A stretch of DNA of 64,000 nucleotides from Psychroflexus halocasei (GTDB lineage: Bacteria; Bacteroidota; Bacteroidia; Flavobacteriales; Flavobacteriaceae). The DNA lies in NCBI RefSeq assembly GCF_900107595.1, contig NZ_FNQF01000008.1:62001-126000 (forward strand). Direction: 5' to 3'. This document shows, in pieces, positions 1-8,326 of the stretch. The translations under genes were made by a program, and so were the position numbers. Within the stretch, counting starts at the first letter, position 1. Each line of letters begins with the position of its first letter. The notes under the pieces were generated by a model. It saw only the letters and a list, made by a program, of their open reading frames with translations, made no database searches and had not been told where the DNA came from.

Positions 1-597
1 ATCAGGTTCAGGAAAATCCCATTGGGTCATTCTGTTGATAAAACCTTTAGGATAACCAGGAGTGTTAATGAGATTTTCTAAAGCATCAGCTTCCCCATAA
101 ACATAAGGATCTTGTGTACCTGACGGTGAACGATGTATGGCAACAAATACAATATCGTCTGATTGTTCATCAACTAATTCAATTGCTTTTGCCACTCGTG
201 GGCACCAGCCACACCATGTCCCTGTATAATCTTCAACAAGCGCGCGTTTTCTGAAATTAACTTCAGAGCCATCGCTAAATTCTACTTCTAAAACTTCAGA
301 GCTTAAGTTCAAATATTCAGCACGAACGCTTACAATACCAACTTCATCAGTTGTAAAAGTATTGCCTTCGAGAAGTTCTCCATTGACAAAAATAGAAGAT
401 TGATCAGTGACATTTTCTCCAGCATCAGTATTCACATTGAGCTCAAGTGTTTGCCCTACGATTCTTGAATTTTCATTTGCAACCAAGTAAATACCTGTGA
501 TACTTTCTTGGATTTCATATTTCTCCTCACATGAATAAAGGAAACTCAAGCAAACAATTAGAAAACTTGTGAAAACGACAAAACTCTTTTTTTTCAT
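1..597 (-). CDS. Omp28-like lipoprotein with thioredoxin motif (3' end outside window)
   Basis: The frame is open from an ATG at 597 to the window edge (199 codons, C-terminus missing). The N-terminus is a lipoprotein signal: MKKK, a hydrophobic stretch, then LYSC at about residue 24, so the mature protein is probably lipid-anchored in the envelope. An Ig-like beta-rich segment follows, and near residue 120 a thioredoxin-type motif, GTWCGWCPR. This order matches the Omp28-related family of Bacteroidota. It is the last gene of a minus-strand run, 8 bases downstream of the T9SS protein at 606. The function of Omp28 proteins is not settled; the CGWC pair suggests thiol-disulfide chemistry or a structural relic of it. 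Confidence 0.8.
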   Translation of the reverse strand, partial: MKKKSFVVFTSFLIVCLSFLYSCEEKYEIQESITGIYLVANENSRIVGQTLELNVNTDAGENVTDQSSIFVNGELLEGNTFTTDEVGIVSVRAEYLNLSSEVLEVEFSDGSEVNFRKRALVEDYTGTWCGWCPRVAKAIELVDEQSDDIVFVAIHRSPSGTQDPYVYGEADALENLINTPGYPKGFINRMTQWDFPEPD

Positions 598-605
598 TAT
601 AAAAA

Positions 606-1358
606 TTATTCTTTAATCAATTTGAGATTTGCAGTTTGTCCTGCTTCATTCTTAACATTCAACAAATAAATTCCAGTTGCGAAACCAGAAAAATCAATTC
701 TATGTTGACCAGCTTTATAAGATGATGAATGCATTTGACGACCATTGACAGAGTAAATTGTAAAATCAACAGCATCTTCATTTGAAAAATCTAAAACGTC
801 TTTCACCATTGTGTTAACGACTGTAACACCGATATCTGACATATCGAATTTTGCATTAGAAAATGTTTCAGGTGTATAATTATAAGTGACGTTAATGCTT
901 TCACCAGTTTCAACACCTTGATCATCAACAGTAAAAAACTTTAACCCGTAAGTAATTGGGTAATTTTGACCATCACCACCATCAGTATTGAAAAAATAAT
1001 CACTTGGACCATTATTAGCTCCTGGCGCCAAAATAATTGGTGAATTAGGTATCGTTGTTCCTACACTTACAGCATAAAAACATAATGGCTGAACACATAA
1101 TTGAGAGCTAGAACCATCTGTGTTTGTAAGAGAAGTGACTTCTACAAGTACATTAATCGACTCAGTATCTGATGAATTCGCAATAACAAATTTAATTTTC
1201 CCTGAACTTGAAGATGGATCGGCTGTTCCTAATTGATCGAAATCAAATACATCACCATCCTGAATTGGATCTCCTTGTAGAGTTGATAAGTCAAGTTGAG
1301 CGTAAGAATGCACACCTATGAATAAAGCTAAGATTAAGTAAAGTGGTTTTTTTAACAT
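606..1358 (-). CDS. T9SS type A sorting-domain protein
   Basis: A 250-residue exported protein. A signal peptide (MLKKPLYLILALFIGVHSYAQ) is followed by a beta-rich body of about 150 residues with no family I recognise. A C-terminal sorting domain (about residues 180-250) ends in GIYLLNVKNEAGQTANLKLI, typical of T9SS type A cargo. It is therefore expected to pass the outer membrane and be released or anchored at the surface. It sits 4 bases after the redoxin/T9SS gene and 8 bases before the Omp28-like gene, so the three are probably cotranscribed. The mature body has few cysteines and no CxxC motif, unlike its neighbours. Function unknown. Confidence 0.8.
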   Translation of the reverse strand: MLKKPLYLILALFIGVHSYAQLDLSTLQGDPIQDGDVFDFDQLGTADPSSSSGKIKFVIANSSDTESINVLVEVTSLTNTDGSSSQLCVQPLCFYAVSVGTTIPNSPIILAPGANNGPSDYFFNTDGGDGQNYPITYGLKFFTVDDQGVETGESINVTYNYTPETFSNAKFDMSDIGVTVVNTMVKDVLDFSNEDAVDFTIYSVNGRQMHSSSYKAGQHRIDFSGFATGIYLLNVKNEAGQTANLKLIKE

Positions 1359-1362
1359 GTTG

Positions 1363-2826
1363 TTATTTTAAAATTAATTTTTCTGTTTTTGTGTGATTTC
1401 CAATAGTTACTTTGGTTAAATAAATTCCTTTAGCAAGTTGAGATAAATCGATTTGAGATTGCTTTTGCATTTCTAAACTCTCATAAACCAATTGACCATT
1501 TAAAGCATAAATTTTTAAAGAAAAATTGTCGTCTGATTTGAAATTCACCTGACCTTCAGACGGGTTAGGATACATTGCAAATTGCTCAAAAACCATCGAT
1601 TCATTTCCAAGAGATTGAACTCTTTTGACGATATTATCAATAGATAAACTACCCCCAAAATTACCGACAACAATATTGTAAATTTCTGCATTGTCAAAAA
1701 ATATAGAAGCACCTGCCTCATGATTACTTGGGGTATTTCCCCATCCGTCACCAAAAGAATCAGATAACTCTAGTCTATAACACTCATCAACCATTGGTAA
1801 TTGAACATTGTGTACAATTGTTGTATTCGCATCTGGACCACCACCTCCAAACTGATCTGCTGTTCCCGCCTGATAAGGGCCGCCTGCAGCAATCTCAACA
1901 TCATTACTGTCGTATAATTTCCATGAAGCCTCAGCTGGATAAAAATCTGTATGGATATGAATTTCAATGTTCTCAAGAGCTTGAACAGCAGAATTCACCT
2001 CAAAATCTTGTGTCATAATATTTTCTGCAGCCATAGCATTGCCATTAATTCCTGTAATTGAAACAGAATAATCATTAGCATTTGATAGTACAGTATTGAT
2101 AGTTACAGGTGCATTACCCCATTTAGGTATAGAAACTGACTCTGTAATTTGAGTGATTTGTGATCCATCATTTATTCCTAAAGTAACAGACGTAATAGGG
2201 TTTATACCGTAATTATTAACTGTCACACTCAAATCAGCTGCTGTATTATCGTCGCATAGATTAACATCATCAACTGAAGCTAAAGCTTTTTCTGAAATAC
2301 CAGTTAATGCCATATCACAACCAAATGAAGATTGAATAATACTTTCAAATTGAGAACCAGTTAATTGCCCTGCTTCGTAAACTAAGCCATCAGGACAAAT
2401 TCTGAAAACAGTTGGGTAATAAGAAATTTGATAGCTATTTGCAATTGCAGCATTATCAATGATAGGAAAAGGTGTGTTTTCAACCCAATTACCAACTGTA
2501 TTCCCAATTCCATTGAGTTCATTCATTCCAGTTGAAGGATCACCTTCAACGTAAAGTACCACAACTTCATCTGACCCATTAGGCCCATAAGTTTCGTAAA
2601 TATTTGATAAGTGACCTTGAGATTTATAATTCCAACAAGGTCCACACCAAGTCGCAGAGACGTTCAAGATCACAGTTTTTCCTTCTGCTAAATAATCTGA
2701 AAGTGAGTGAGTGTTTCCATCAATATCAGTTGCAGTAAAATCTGGAGCAACAGAGCCATCAGCTATTTGTGCAGATGCAGTAAAGACACTAAAAGCAAAT
2801 AATGTAAAGAGTAAATAATGTTTCAT
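1363..2826 (-). CDS. Secreted redoxin-domain protein with T9SS sorting domain
   Basis: This 487-residue protein has three parts. After a signal peptide (about 1-19) comes a TlpA/AhpC-type redoxin domain (about 22-170) with the active-site motif ATWCGPCW near residue 60. A central region follows that resembles Omp28 or Ig-like beta domains. The last 75 residues (from MYPNPSEG) are a T9SS type A sorting domain. A secreted thioredoxin-fold protein would act on thiols outside the cell or at its surface. It is the first gene of the minus-strand run and has its own -7 box at 2849-2856. It is divergent from a second TlpA-like gene at 2943. The redox role is inferred from the CGPC motif. Confidence 0.85.
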   Translation of the reverse strand: MKHYLLFTLFAFSVFTASAQIADGSVAPDFTATDIDGNTHSLSDYLAEGKTVILNVSATWCGPCWNYKSQGHLSNIYETYGPNGSDEVVVLYVEGDPSTGMNELNGIGNTVGNWVENTPFPIIDNAAIANSYQISYYPTVFRICPDGLVYEAGQLTGSQFESIIQSSFGCDMALTGISEKALASVDDVNLCDDNTAADLSVTVNNYGINPITSVTLGINDGSQITQITESVSIPKWGNAPVTINTVLSNANDYSVSITGINGNAMAAENIMTQDFEVNSAVQALENIEIHIHTDFYPAEASWKLYDSNDVEIAAGGPYQAGTADQFGGGGPDANTTIVHNVQLPMVDECYRLELSDSFGDGWGNTPSNHEAGASIFFDNAEIYNIVVGNFGGSLSIDNIVKRVQSLGNESMVFEQFAMYPNPSEGQVNFKSDDNFSLKIYALNGQLVYESLEMQKQSQIDLSQLAKGIYLTKVTIGNHTKTEKLILK

Positions 2827-2848
2827 GAGGTATATTTTTAATTCGCTT

Positions 2849-2856
2849 CAAATATA
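2849..2856 (-). promoter_or_regulatory. -7 promoter box of the redoxin/T9SS operon
   Basis: Read on the minus strand the site is TATATTTG, an exact match to the Bacteroidota TAnnTTTG box. It lies 22 bases upstream of the ATG at 2826, giving a leader of about 15-18 bases. Confidence 0.55.
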
Positions 2857-2942
2857 TAAAAAGATGTTTTATTAAAATTTAGTTAATATTAAAAATATTA
2901 TTTTATTTTTAGCGATAAATTAAACAGATAAATAAATTATTA

Positions 2943-3419
2943 ATGAGATCATTCTTTTACCTATTATTTTTTGTAAGTATTGGCCTATCGGCCCAAGAAA
3001 AAATGCCAAACATCACGATTAAAGATTTAAAAAATAAACCTGTCAATATTTCAAAAAATTATGGCGAAAAAGACAAGGTTTACGTGTTTTCATTTTGGGC
3101 AACTTGGTGTGCTCCATGCATCAGAGAACTAGAAGCTATTAGTGAAAATTACGATGAATGGACGGACGAAGTCAACATGGAACTTATTGCAATTTCAATT
3201 GACGATGCTAGAACTCAACGCAGAATCAGACCCCTTCTTAACGGGAGAGGTTGGCCATACAAAGTCTTAATTGATGATAACCAAGAATTAAAACGCGCAC
3301 TCTCAATTGTTAATATTCCCTATACAATAATTGTAAAAAATCATAAAATTGTAAAAATTGTTAACGGTTATAGCCAAGGTGCAGAAGCTGAGTTATTCGA
3401 AACAATCAAGACGCTTTAA
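2943..3419 (+). CDS. TlpA-like thioredoxin-family protein
   Basis: A 158-residue exported thioredoxin-fold protein. Residues 1-17 form a signal peptide ending in LSAQ. The catalytic motif FWATWCAPCIRE is at about residues 50-61, and the cis-proline segment NIPYT is near 125. The length suits a single TlpA domain with no membrane anchor. Such proteins reduce disulfides or deliver electrons in the periplasm. Its stop codon is followed 2 bases later by the DUF6029-type gene, so the two are almost certainly translated from one mRNA. It is divergent from the operon encoding the secreted redoxin. Confidence 0.87.
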   Translation: MRSFFYLLFFVSIGLSAQEKMPNITIKDLKNKPVNISKNYGEKDKVYVFSFWATWCAPCIRELEAISENYDEWTDEVNMELIAISIDDARTQRRIRPLLNGRGWPYKVLIDDNQELKRALSIVNIPYTIIVKNHKIVKIVNGYSQGAEAELFETIKTL

Positions 3420-3421
3420 GA

Positions 3422-5134
3422 ATGAGAATATTTACTTTACTCCTGGTTTTGAGCACAATTTCTACTTTTGCTCAAGAAGACACCTTAAGTAAAAACAAAA
3501 AAGATTGGGGAAGAGTTTACGGAGGCTTAGAAACCAATATCCAAAGATACTTTGAAGACGATGGCCTTGGCACTCAAGAACCCAACGACCCACTAAGATC
3601 TAACTCATACCTTTCACTTAATTACGCGATAGGCGGTTTAACCATAGGCGGACAATTAGAAGCTTATGAGGAAAATGCTCTTTTAAATTATAACCCACAA
3701 TTTGAAGGCATTGATTTAGGAACTTACTTTGTGAATTACAAAACAGAAAAATTTGATTTTACGCTAGGTCATTTTTACGAGCAATTTGGAAGCGGCATGA
3801 TTCTAAGAGCTTGGGAAGACCGCGCTTTAGGGATCAATACAGCTTTACGTGGCGCGCGTGTTAAATACTCCCCTACATACAACACAGAATTTACAATTTT
3901 GTACGGCAGACAACGCTCAGGATTTGATGTCGCCAAAGGAGATATTTTTGGCTTCAATGCCGAGTTTCTTTTAGGCGAAACTTTAAATTTATACGAAAAA
4001 AACCAAGACTTATCAATTGGGTTGAGTTATGTCGGCCGATATGAAGAGTTGCCTTTTGACAATGCTGATTATGAAGAATTGACAAATGCTTTTTCGTTTA
4101 GAGCAGATTATATGATTAATTCTTTTTACATCAATACAGAATTAAATTACAAGACAAAAGATGGCTTACTTGACGTGCAAAATAAACTAAGTCCAGACTT
4201 TGCAAAACCTGGCCACGCCGCAAGATTGAATTTTGGTTATTCTAAATCAGGTTTAGGTATTGATGTTTCATTACGTCGTTTAGAAAATATGAGTTTTTAT
4301 TCTGAACGACAACCTTCAATATACACAGCATCTAACGGTGAAATCACGACAAGCATTGATTATTTAGACAAAGTTGTCAATTTTACACCAGCTTTGACAA
4401 AACAACATCACTCACAATTAGCTAACATCTATGTGTACCAAGCTCAAAACGCTGTTCTCTTTGAAGACGCTGCAATCATGAAAGCTGGTGAAACTGGTGG
4501 ACAAATCGATTTATATTATACATTTAAAAAAGGAACTTCTTTAGGTGGTAAATACGGAACGAACATCTCCCTTAACGGATCTATGTGGAGCAATTTACCT
4601 GGCACATACACATTCAACCCTCCTGATTATGATACAGATTTCTTAGGAAGAGGAAAAAAATACTTTTCAGATTACAATCTTTCTATCAAGAAAAAAGTAA
4701 ACGAAACATGGCATTTAGGTTTTGATTATATCAATCAGTATTATGACCAACGCTTTATGGGCGGTGGCGATTTAGTTAAAGCAAATGTTGTGGTTGGGGA
4801 AGCAACCTACAACTTTACAAATTCTCGTTCTATAAGATTAGAGCTTGAACACATGTGGGCAACGGAAGACAGAAAGGATTGGGCTGCAGGAACAGCAGAA
4901 TTTAACGTGAATGAAAATTTATCCTTTTATGTTTCTGACATGTGGAACTATGGCAATGATGATCCTGATAAACAAATTCATTATTACAACTTTGGCGGCT
5001 CCTATAGACGCGGTGCTTCTCGAATTGCTTTAAATTACGGAAGACAAAGAGGTGGATTAGTTTGTGTCGGTGGCGTTTGCCGATATGTCCCAGAAAGTTC
5101 TGGCCTATCGCTCTCATTCAACACAGCATTTTAA
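3422..5134 (+). CDS. DUF6029-type outer-membrane protein, probable beta-barrel
   Basis: A 570-residue protein with a signal peptide (MRIFTLLLVLSTISTFAQ). The rest is full of alternating aromatic/polar strands and ends SGLSLSFNTAF with a C-terminal phenylalanine, as outer-membrane barrels do. From memory this fits DUF6029, a Bacteroidota family often found beside TlpA and Omp28 genes; its molecular role is not known. Two cysteines, in VCVGGVCRY, lie near the C-terminus, which is notable next to a thioredoxin. It is coupled to the TlpA-like gene (2-base gap), which suggests that the thioredoxin acts on it or that both serve one export process. The link is inference. Confidence 0.7.
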   Translation: MRIFTLLLVLSTISTFAQEDTLSKNKKDWGRVYGGLETNIQRYFEDDGLGTQEPNDPLRSNSYLSLNYAIGGLTIGGQLEAYEENALLNYNPQFEGIDLGTYFVNYKTEKFDFTLGHFYEQFGSGMILRAWEDRALGINTALRGARVKYSPTYNTEFTILYGRQRSGFDVAKGDIFGFNAEFLLGETLNLYEKNQDLSIGLSYVGRYEELPFDNADYEELTNAFSFRADYMINSFYINTELNYKTKDGLLDVQNKLSPDFAKPGHAARLNFGYSKSGLGIDVSLRRLENMSFYSERQPSIYTASNGEITTSIDYLDKVVNFTPALTKQHHSQLANIYVYQAQNAVLFEDAAIMKAGETGGQIDLYYTFKKGTSLGGKYGTNISLNGSMWSNLPGTYTFNPPDYDTDFLGRGKKYFSDYNLSIKKKVNETWHLGFDYINQYYDQRFMGGGDLVKANVVVGEATYNFTNSRSIRLELEHMWATEDRKDWAAGTAEFNVNENLSFYVSDMWNYGNDDPDKQIHYYNFGGSYRRGASRIALNYGRQRGGLVCVGGVCRYVPESSGLSLSFNTAF

Positions 5135-5135
5135 A

Positions 5136-5188
5136 AAATTTAATGTGTAAGAAAAGTCTCTCAAAGCATTTTTTTACACATTAAATTT
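5136..5188. repeat. 15-bp perfect inverted repeat
   Basis: The arms AAATTTAATGTGTAA (5136-5150) and TTACACATTAAATTT (5174-5188) are exact reverse complements around a 23-base loop. The left arm starts 2 bases after the DUF6029 stop. The right arm ends 5 bases before the -7 box of the riboswitch transcript. No T-run follows, so this is not a standard terminator. It could form an mRNA 3' end or bind a regulator. Confidence 0.6.
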
Positions 5189-5192
5189 ATCA

Positions 5193-5200
5193 TATCTTTG
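5193..5200 (+). promoter_or_regulatory. -7 promoter box for the TPP riboswitch transcript
   Basis: TATCTTTG matches TAnnTTTG exactly. Transcription would start near 5206, exactly where the TPP aptamer begins. Confidence 0.65.
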
Positions 5201-5205
5201 CAGCA

Positions 5206-5290
5206 CATCTCAAAGGGGTGTTTTGTGAAAGCAAGACTGAGATTATACCCAATGAACCTGGGCGGATAATGCTGCCAAGGGAAAATTGAA
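5206..5290 (+). promoter_or_regulatory. TPP riboswitch (THI box)
   Basis: The conserved TPP aptamer parts appear in order: GGGGTG (5215-5220), CTGAGA (5235-5240), ACCC, TGAACCTGGG, GGATAATGC and CCAAGGGAA. P2 can form between GGGGT and ACCC, and P4 between GGGCGG and CTGCC. It lies upstream of a TonB-dependent receptor gene and is followed by an intrinsic terminator, so the expected control is premature termination when thiamine pyrophosphate is abundant. Confidence 0.93.
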
Positions 5291-5322
5291 AAAGCCGAAA
5301 GGCTTAAGATTGCGCGCAACAC

Positions 5323-5360
5323 TCCTGACGACCAAAGTGGTTCTCAGGATTTTTTATTTT
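5323..5360 (+). terminator. Riboswitch-controlled intrinsic terminator
   Basis: TCCTGA (5323-5328) pairs with TCAGGA (5344-5349), and the inner ACCA/TGGT extends the stem. ATTTTTTATTTT follows. The position between the TPP aptamer and the receptor start codon makes it the likely expression platform. Confidence 0.8.
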
Positions 5361-5413
5361 AACACTTAAAACAATTGAATAATAACCCCTTTTATTCGTA
5401 GAATTTTTTACGG

Positions 5414-7771
5414 ATGAAAACATTATTATTTATGAAGGTCTGCCTTCTTGCAAGCCTCATGAGCTACGCTCAAGAATTCACAATCAAAGGTCAAGTAACA
5501 TTGAACAATCAAGGTATAGAAGCTGTTGATGTTTACACAAAAAACGAAAATCATCACACTTTTACTGGGCCGAATGGAAACTATGAACTCAAAATACCTA
5601 AGGGCGAATACACATTAGTATTTGCTTATGGCAACAAAAAAGAAATCGATTTAAAACTTACTGAAAACAAAACCATCAACCTTCAATGGGAGTCAACAAT
5701 TGAAGAACTCAACGAGGTTCTGGTAAGCTCGGTAAGAGTGAAAGCTGACTCTCCAATCACACATTCCAACTTAAATAAAAAGGAAATCAAACAACGTAAT
5801 TTAGGTCAAGATATACCGAGTTTGATGAACTATATTCCTTCGGTTGTCACAACAACTGACGCAGGAAATGGCGTTGGATATTCTGGGATTCGTGTTCGTG
5901 GTAGTGATGCTTCACGTGTGAACGTCACAATTAATGGAATTCCTTATAATGATCAAGAAAGTCAAGGGACTTTTTGGGTTAATTTACCAGATTTTGCCTC
6001 AACAACACAAAACCTTCAGCTTCAGCGTGGTGTTGGAACTTCAACAAATGGTTCTGGTGCTTTTGGTGCCAGTCTTAACATTTTAACTGAAGCTGCTTCA
6101 TCTAAAGCAAGCGGCTCACTTGCAAATTCTTATGGTTCTTTCAATACAAGAAAGCATACTTTGAAATACAGTACAGGCATGTTAGATTCTAATATTGAAA
6201 TCTCGGGGCGTTTATCACAAATCAAGTCTGATGGTTATATCGACAGAGCAACTTCCGACCTTAAATCTTATTTCGTACAAGGTGTTTATTCTTATGAAAA
6301 CACTTACATTAAAGCTTTGACATTTGGCGGCGAACAAGAAACTTACCAAGCTTGGAATGGAATTGAAGGCGATCAATTAAAAGATGACAGAACATACAAT
6401 TCAGCTGGAGAATACACCGATAAAAATGGAAATATCAAATTCTATGAAAACGAAATAGATTCTTACAAACAAGATCATTATCAACTGCATTGGCATCAGG
6501 ATTATAACTCAAATTGGTCAAGTAAACTCAGTTTGAATTATACCAACGGAAGAGGTTTCTTTGAACAATATAAAGAAGACGCTGATTTAGACTTTCATGA
6601 TATTGAAAATGCACCCGTTAATGAAGCTGACCTTATCAGAAGGCGTTGGCTAGACAATGATTATTTTGTTGTCAGTTCGGATGCTAGCTACAAATCAAAT
6701 AACCTTAATATTACAACAGGTCTTTTTTACAGCTATTACACAAACGATCATTTTGGTGAAGTGATTTGGAGTGAATATGCTGGCGATTCTGAAATTTATG
6801 ATCATTATTACGACAGTAACGGAACAAAGAATGAGTACACTATTTTCAGCAAAGCAACTTACAAATTTAGTGATCAGTGGCAAGCATTTCTTGATTTGCA
6901 AGGTCGATTTATCACTTACAAAACAGATGGTTTATCATCAGATAAAATACCTTTAGATGTCGATCAAAACTATGAGTTTTTTAACCCAAAAGCAGGTTTG
7001 AGTTATCAGTTAAATCACATGAATCAATTTTACGCATCTTACGGAAAAGCACATCGCGAGCCTAGAAGGTCAGATTTTGAAAACGGTATTACTAAAGCAG
7101 AAGAACTCGATGATTTTGAATTAGGCTGGAGATTAAATAACGACAAACTTCAAATCAACACAAACCTCTACTATATGCATTACAACAACCAAATGGTTCT
7201 TACTGGCGCACTTGATGATGTTGGCTCGCCAATTAGAGAAACAAGCGGTAAAAGTTACCGTTTAGGTTTGGAGGTTGATGCCTCAATTCTGCTCAGCTCT
7301 AATTTCAGCATCAGACCTAATGTGGCAATCAGCAGAAATAAAAACCTAGATTTTTATGCAAAGCTTGATGGCTCATTGCAAAATTTAGGAGACACAAATA
7401 TTTCTTTTTCACCTGAAATTATTGCAGGAAACCAATTTATTTATCATCCAAATGATAAATTTCAAGTTTCTTTGCTCAGTAAATATGTTGGTGAGCAATA
7501 CATGGGAAATATTGATGCTGAAAAATCAATTTTAAGTGATTACTTCGTCAATGACATTAATTTGGTTTACAACTGGACAAATTCACCAATTTTCGAAAGT
7601 GTTGTTTTCACAGGTTTAGTCAACAATATTTTTGATATTGAATATGAGTCTAACGGATTCTTCTACACTTATGATGTTACTTCAAATGGCAATACAGAAA
7701 CCATGGGAGGTGCAGGATACTATCCGCAAGCTGGCATTAACTTTTTAGTTGGTATAGAATTAAATTTCTAA
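5414..7771 (+). CDS. TonB-dependent receptor under TPP control (probable thiamine importer)
   Basis: A 785-residue outer-membrane receptor. After the signal peptide (1-19) comes a carboxypeptidase-like regulatory domain (about 22-100), then a plug domain (about 110-225, with GIRVRGSDASRVNVTINGIP), then a beta-barrel of roughly 550 residues ending GINFLVGIELNF. The substrate is not visible in the protein. The upstream TPP riboswitch points to thiamine or a phosphorylated or precursor form. No inner-membrane thiamine transporter or kinase is next to it; the following genes have their own terminator and promoter boundary. TonB-ExbBD would supply the energy. Thiamine uptake is inferred from regulation. 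Confidence 0.85.
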   Translation: MKTLLFMKVCLLASLMSYAQEFTIKGQVTLNNQGIEAVDVYTKNENHHTFTGPNGNYELKIPKGEYTLVFAYGNKKEIDLKLTENKTINLQWESTIEELNEVLVSSVRVKADSPITHSNLNKKEIKQRNLGQDIPSLMNYIPSVVTTTDAGNGVGYSGIRVRGSDASRVNVTINGIPYNDQESQGTFWVNLPDFASTTQNLQLQRGVGTSTNGSGAFGASLNILTEAASSKASGSLANSYGSFNTRKHTLKYSTGMLDSNIEISGRLSQIKSDGYIDRATSDLKSYFVQGVYSYENTYIKALTFGGEQETYQAWNGIEGDQLKDDRTYNSAGEYTDKNGNIKFYENEIDSYKQDHYQLHWHQDYNSNWSSKLSLNYTNGRGFFEQYKEDADLDFHDIENAPVNEADLIRRRWLDNDYFVVSSDASYKSNNLNITTGLFYSYYTNDHFGEVIWSEYAGDSEIYDHYYDSNGTKNEYTIFSKATYKFSDQWQAFLDLQGRFITYKTDGLSSDKIPLDVDQNYEFFNPKAGLSYQLNHMNQFYASYGKAHREPRRSDFENGITKAEELDDFELGWRLNNDKLQINTNLYYMHYNNQMVLTGALDDVGSPIRETSGKSYRLGLEVDASILLSSNFSIRPNVAISRNKNLDFYAKLDGSLQNLGDTNISFSPEIIAGNQFIYHPNDKFQVSLLSKYVGEQYMGNIDAEKSILSDYFVNDINLVYNWTNSPIFESVVFTGLVNNIFDIEYESNGFFYTYDVTSNGNTETMGGAGYYPQAGINFLVGIELNF

Positions 7772-7797
7772 AATTTATATTGAAAATTAGCTGTAAG

Positions 7798-7827
7798 AAA
7801 ACCCTGATTTATTCAGGGTTTTTTTTA
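7798..7827 (+). terminator. Intrinsic terminator after the thiamine receptor gene
   Basis: AAAACCCTGA and TCAGGGTTTT form a stem around a 5-base loop and run into a stretch of eight T, 27 bases after the receptor stop codon. Confidence 0.85.
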
Positions 7828-7835
7828 TATTTTTG
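7828..7835 (+). promoter_or_regulatory. -7 promoter box of the thioredoxin-like gene at 7840
   Basis: TATTTTTG is an exact TAnnTTTG match but lies only 4 bases before the ATG. If used, the mRNA would have almost no leader. Confidence 0.4.
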
Positions 7836-7839
7836 AATT

Positions 7840-8277
7840 ATGGCAGATTGGTTAAAAAACTTCGAGAACATTAAAGATGTTGACTTAAATAAACATCCTT
7901 TAGAAGCAGAATTCTTTAAAGGAAAAACAACATTGGTATTATTTTACAACAATGATTGCTTAGGCTGCACAGGTCGTGCAATTCCTTTTGCTTATGAGCT
8001 TAAAGAAGAATATGGCATTCAAGTGATATTGATACATTCTAACTTTAGTTTTAGCGTCAATAGAATAGATATCGAAAGCATCTTCTCCACACCTGAACTT
8101 CCTTTAGACGTTTTTATTGATGAAAATCACTATGCTTACGATCAATTTCAATGTGAAGGCACACCGCATTGGCTACTCATCGACAAGAGTTTAAACATCA
8201 CGCAAAGTATTTTCGGGTCTCAACCCAATGCGCAAAACAGAATTATCTACAGTTTAGCTGAGATGAAAACGCAGTAA
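7840..8277 (+). CDS. Thioredoxin-like protein with CLGC motif
   Basis: A 145-residue protein without signal peptide or membrane segment, so probably cytoplasmic. The fold resembles the TlpA/AhpC class: strand TTLVLFYNND, then CLGCTGRAIPFAYELK (about residues 40-55), and a cis-proline segment GTPHWLLIDK near 107-116. The CLGC active-site pair differs from the usual CGPC or CAPC, so the redox potential or role may differ. It follows the thiamine receptor but is separated from it by a strong terminator, so it is probably not part of the thiamine regulon. Substrate unknown. Confidence 0.75.
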   Translation: MADWLKNFENIKDVDLNKHPLEAEFFKGKTTLVLFYNNDCLGCTGRAIPFAYELKEEYGIQVILIHSNFSFSVNRIDIESIFSTPELPLDVFIDENHYAYDQFQCEGTPHWLLIDKSLNITQSIFGSQPNAQNRIIYSLAEMKTQ

Positions 8278-8326
8278 TATCAACAAGAAAGCTTATTTTC
8301 GTATTTCATTTTGACGCAAATAAATT

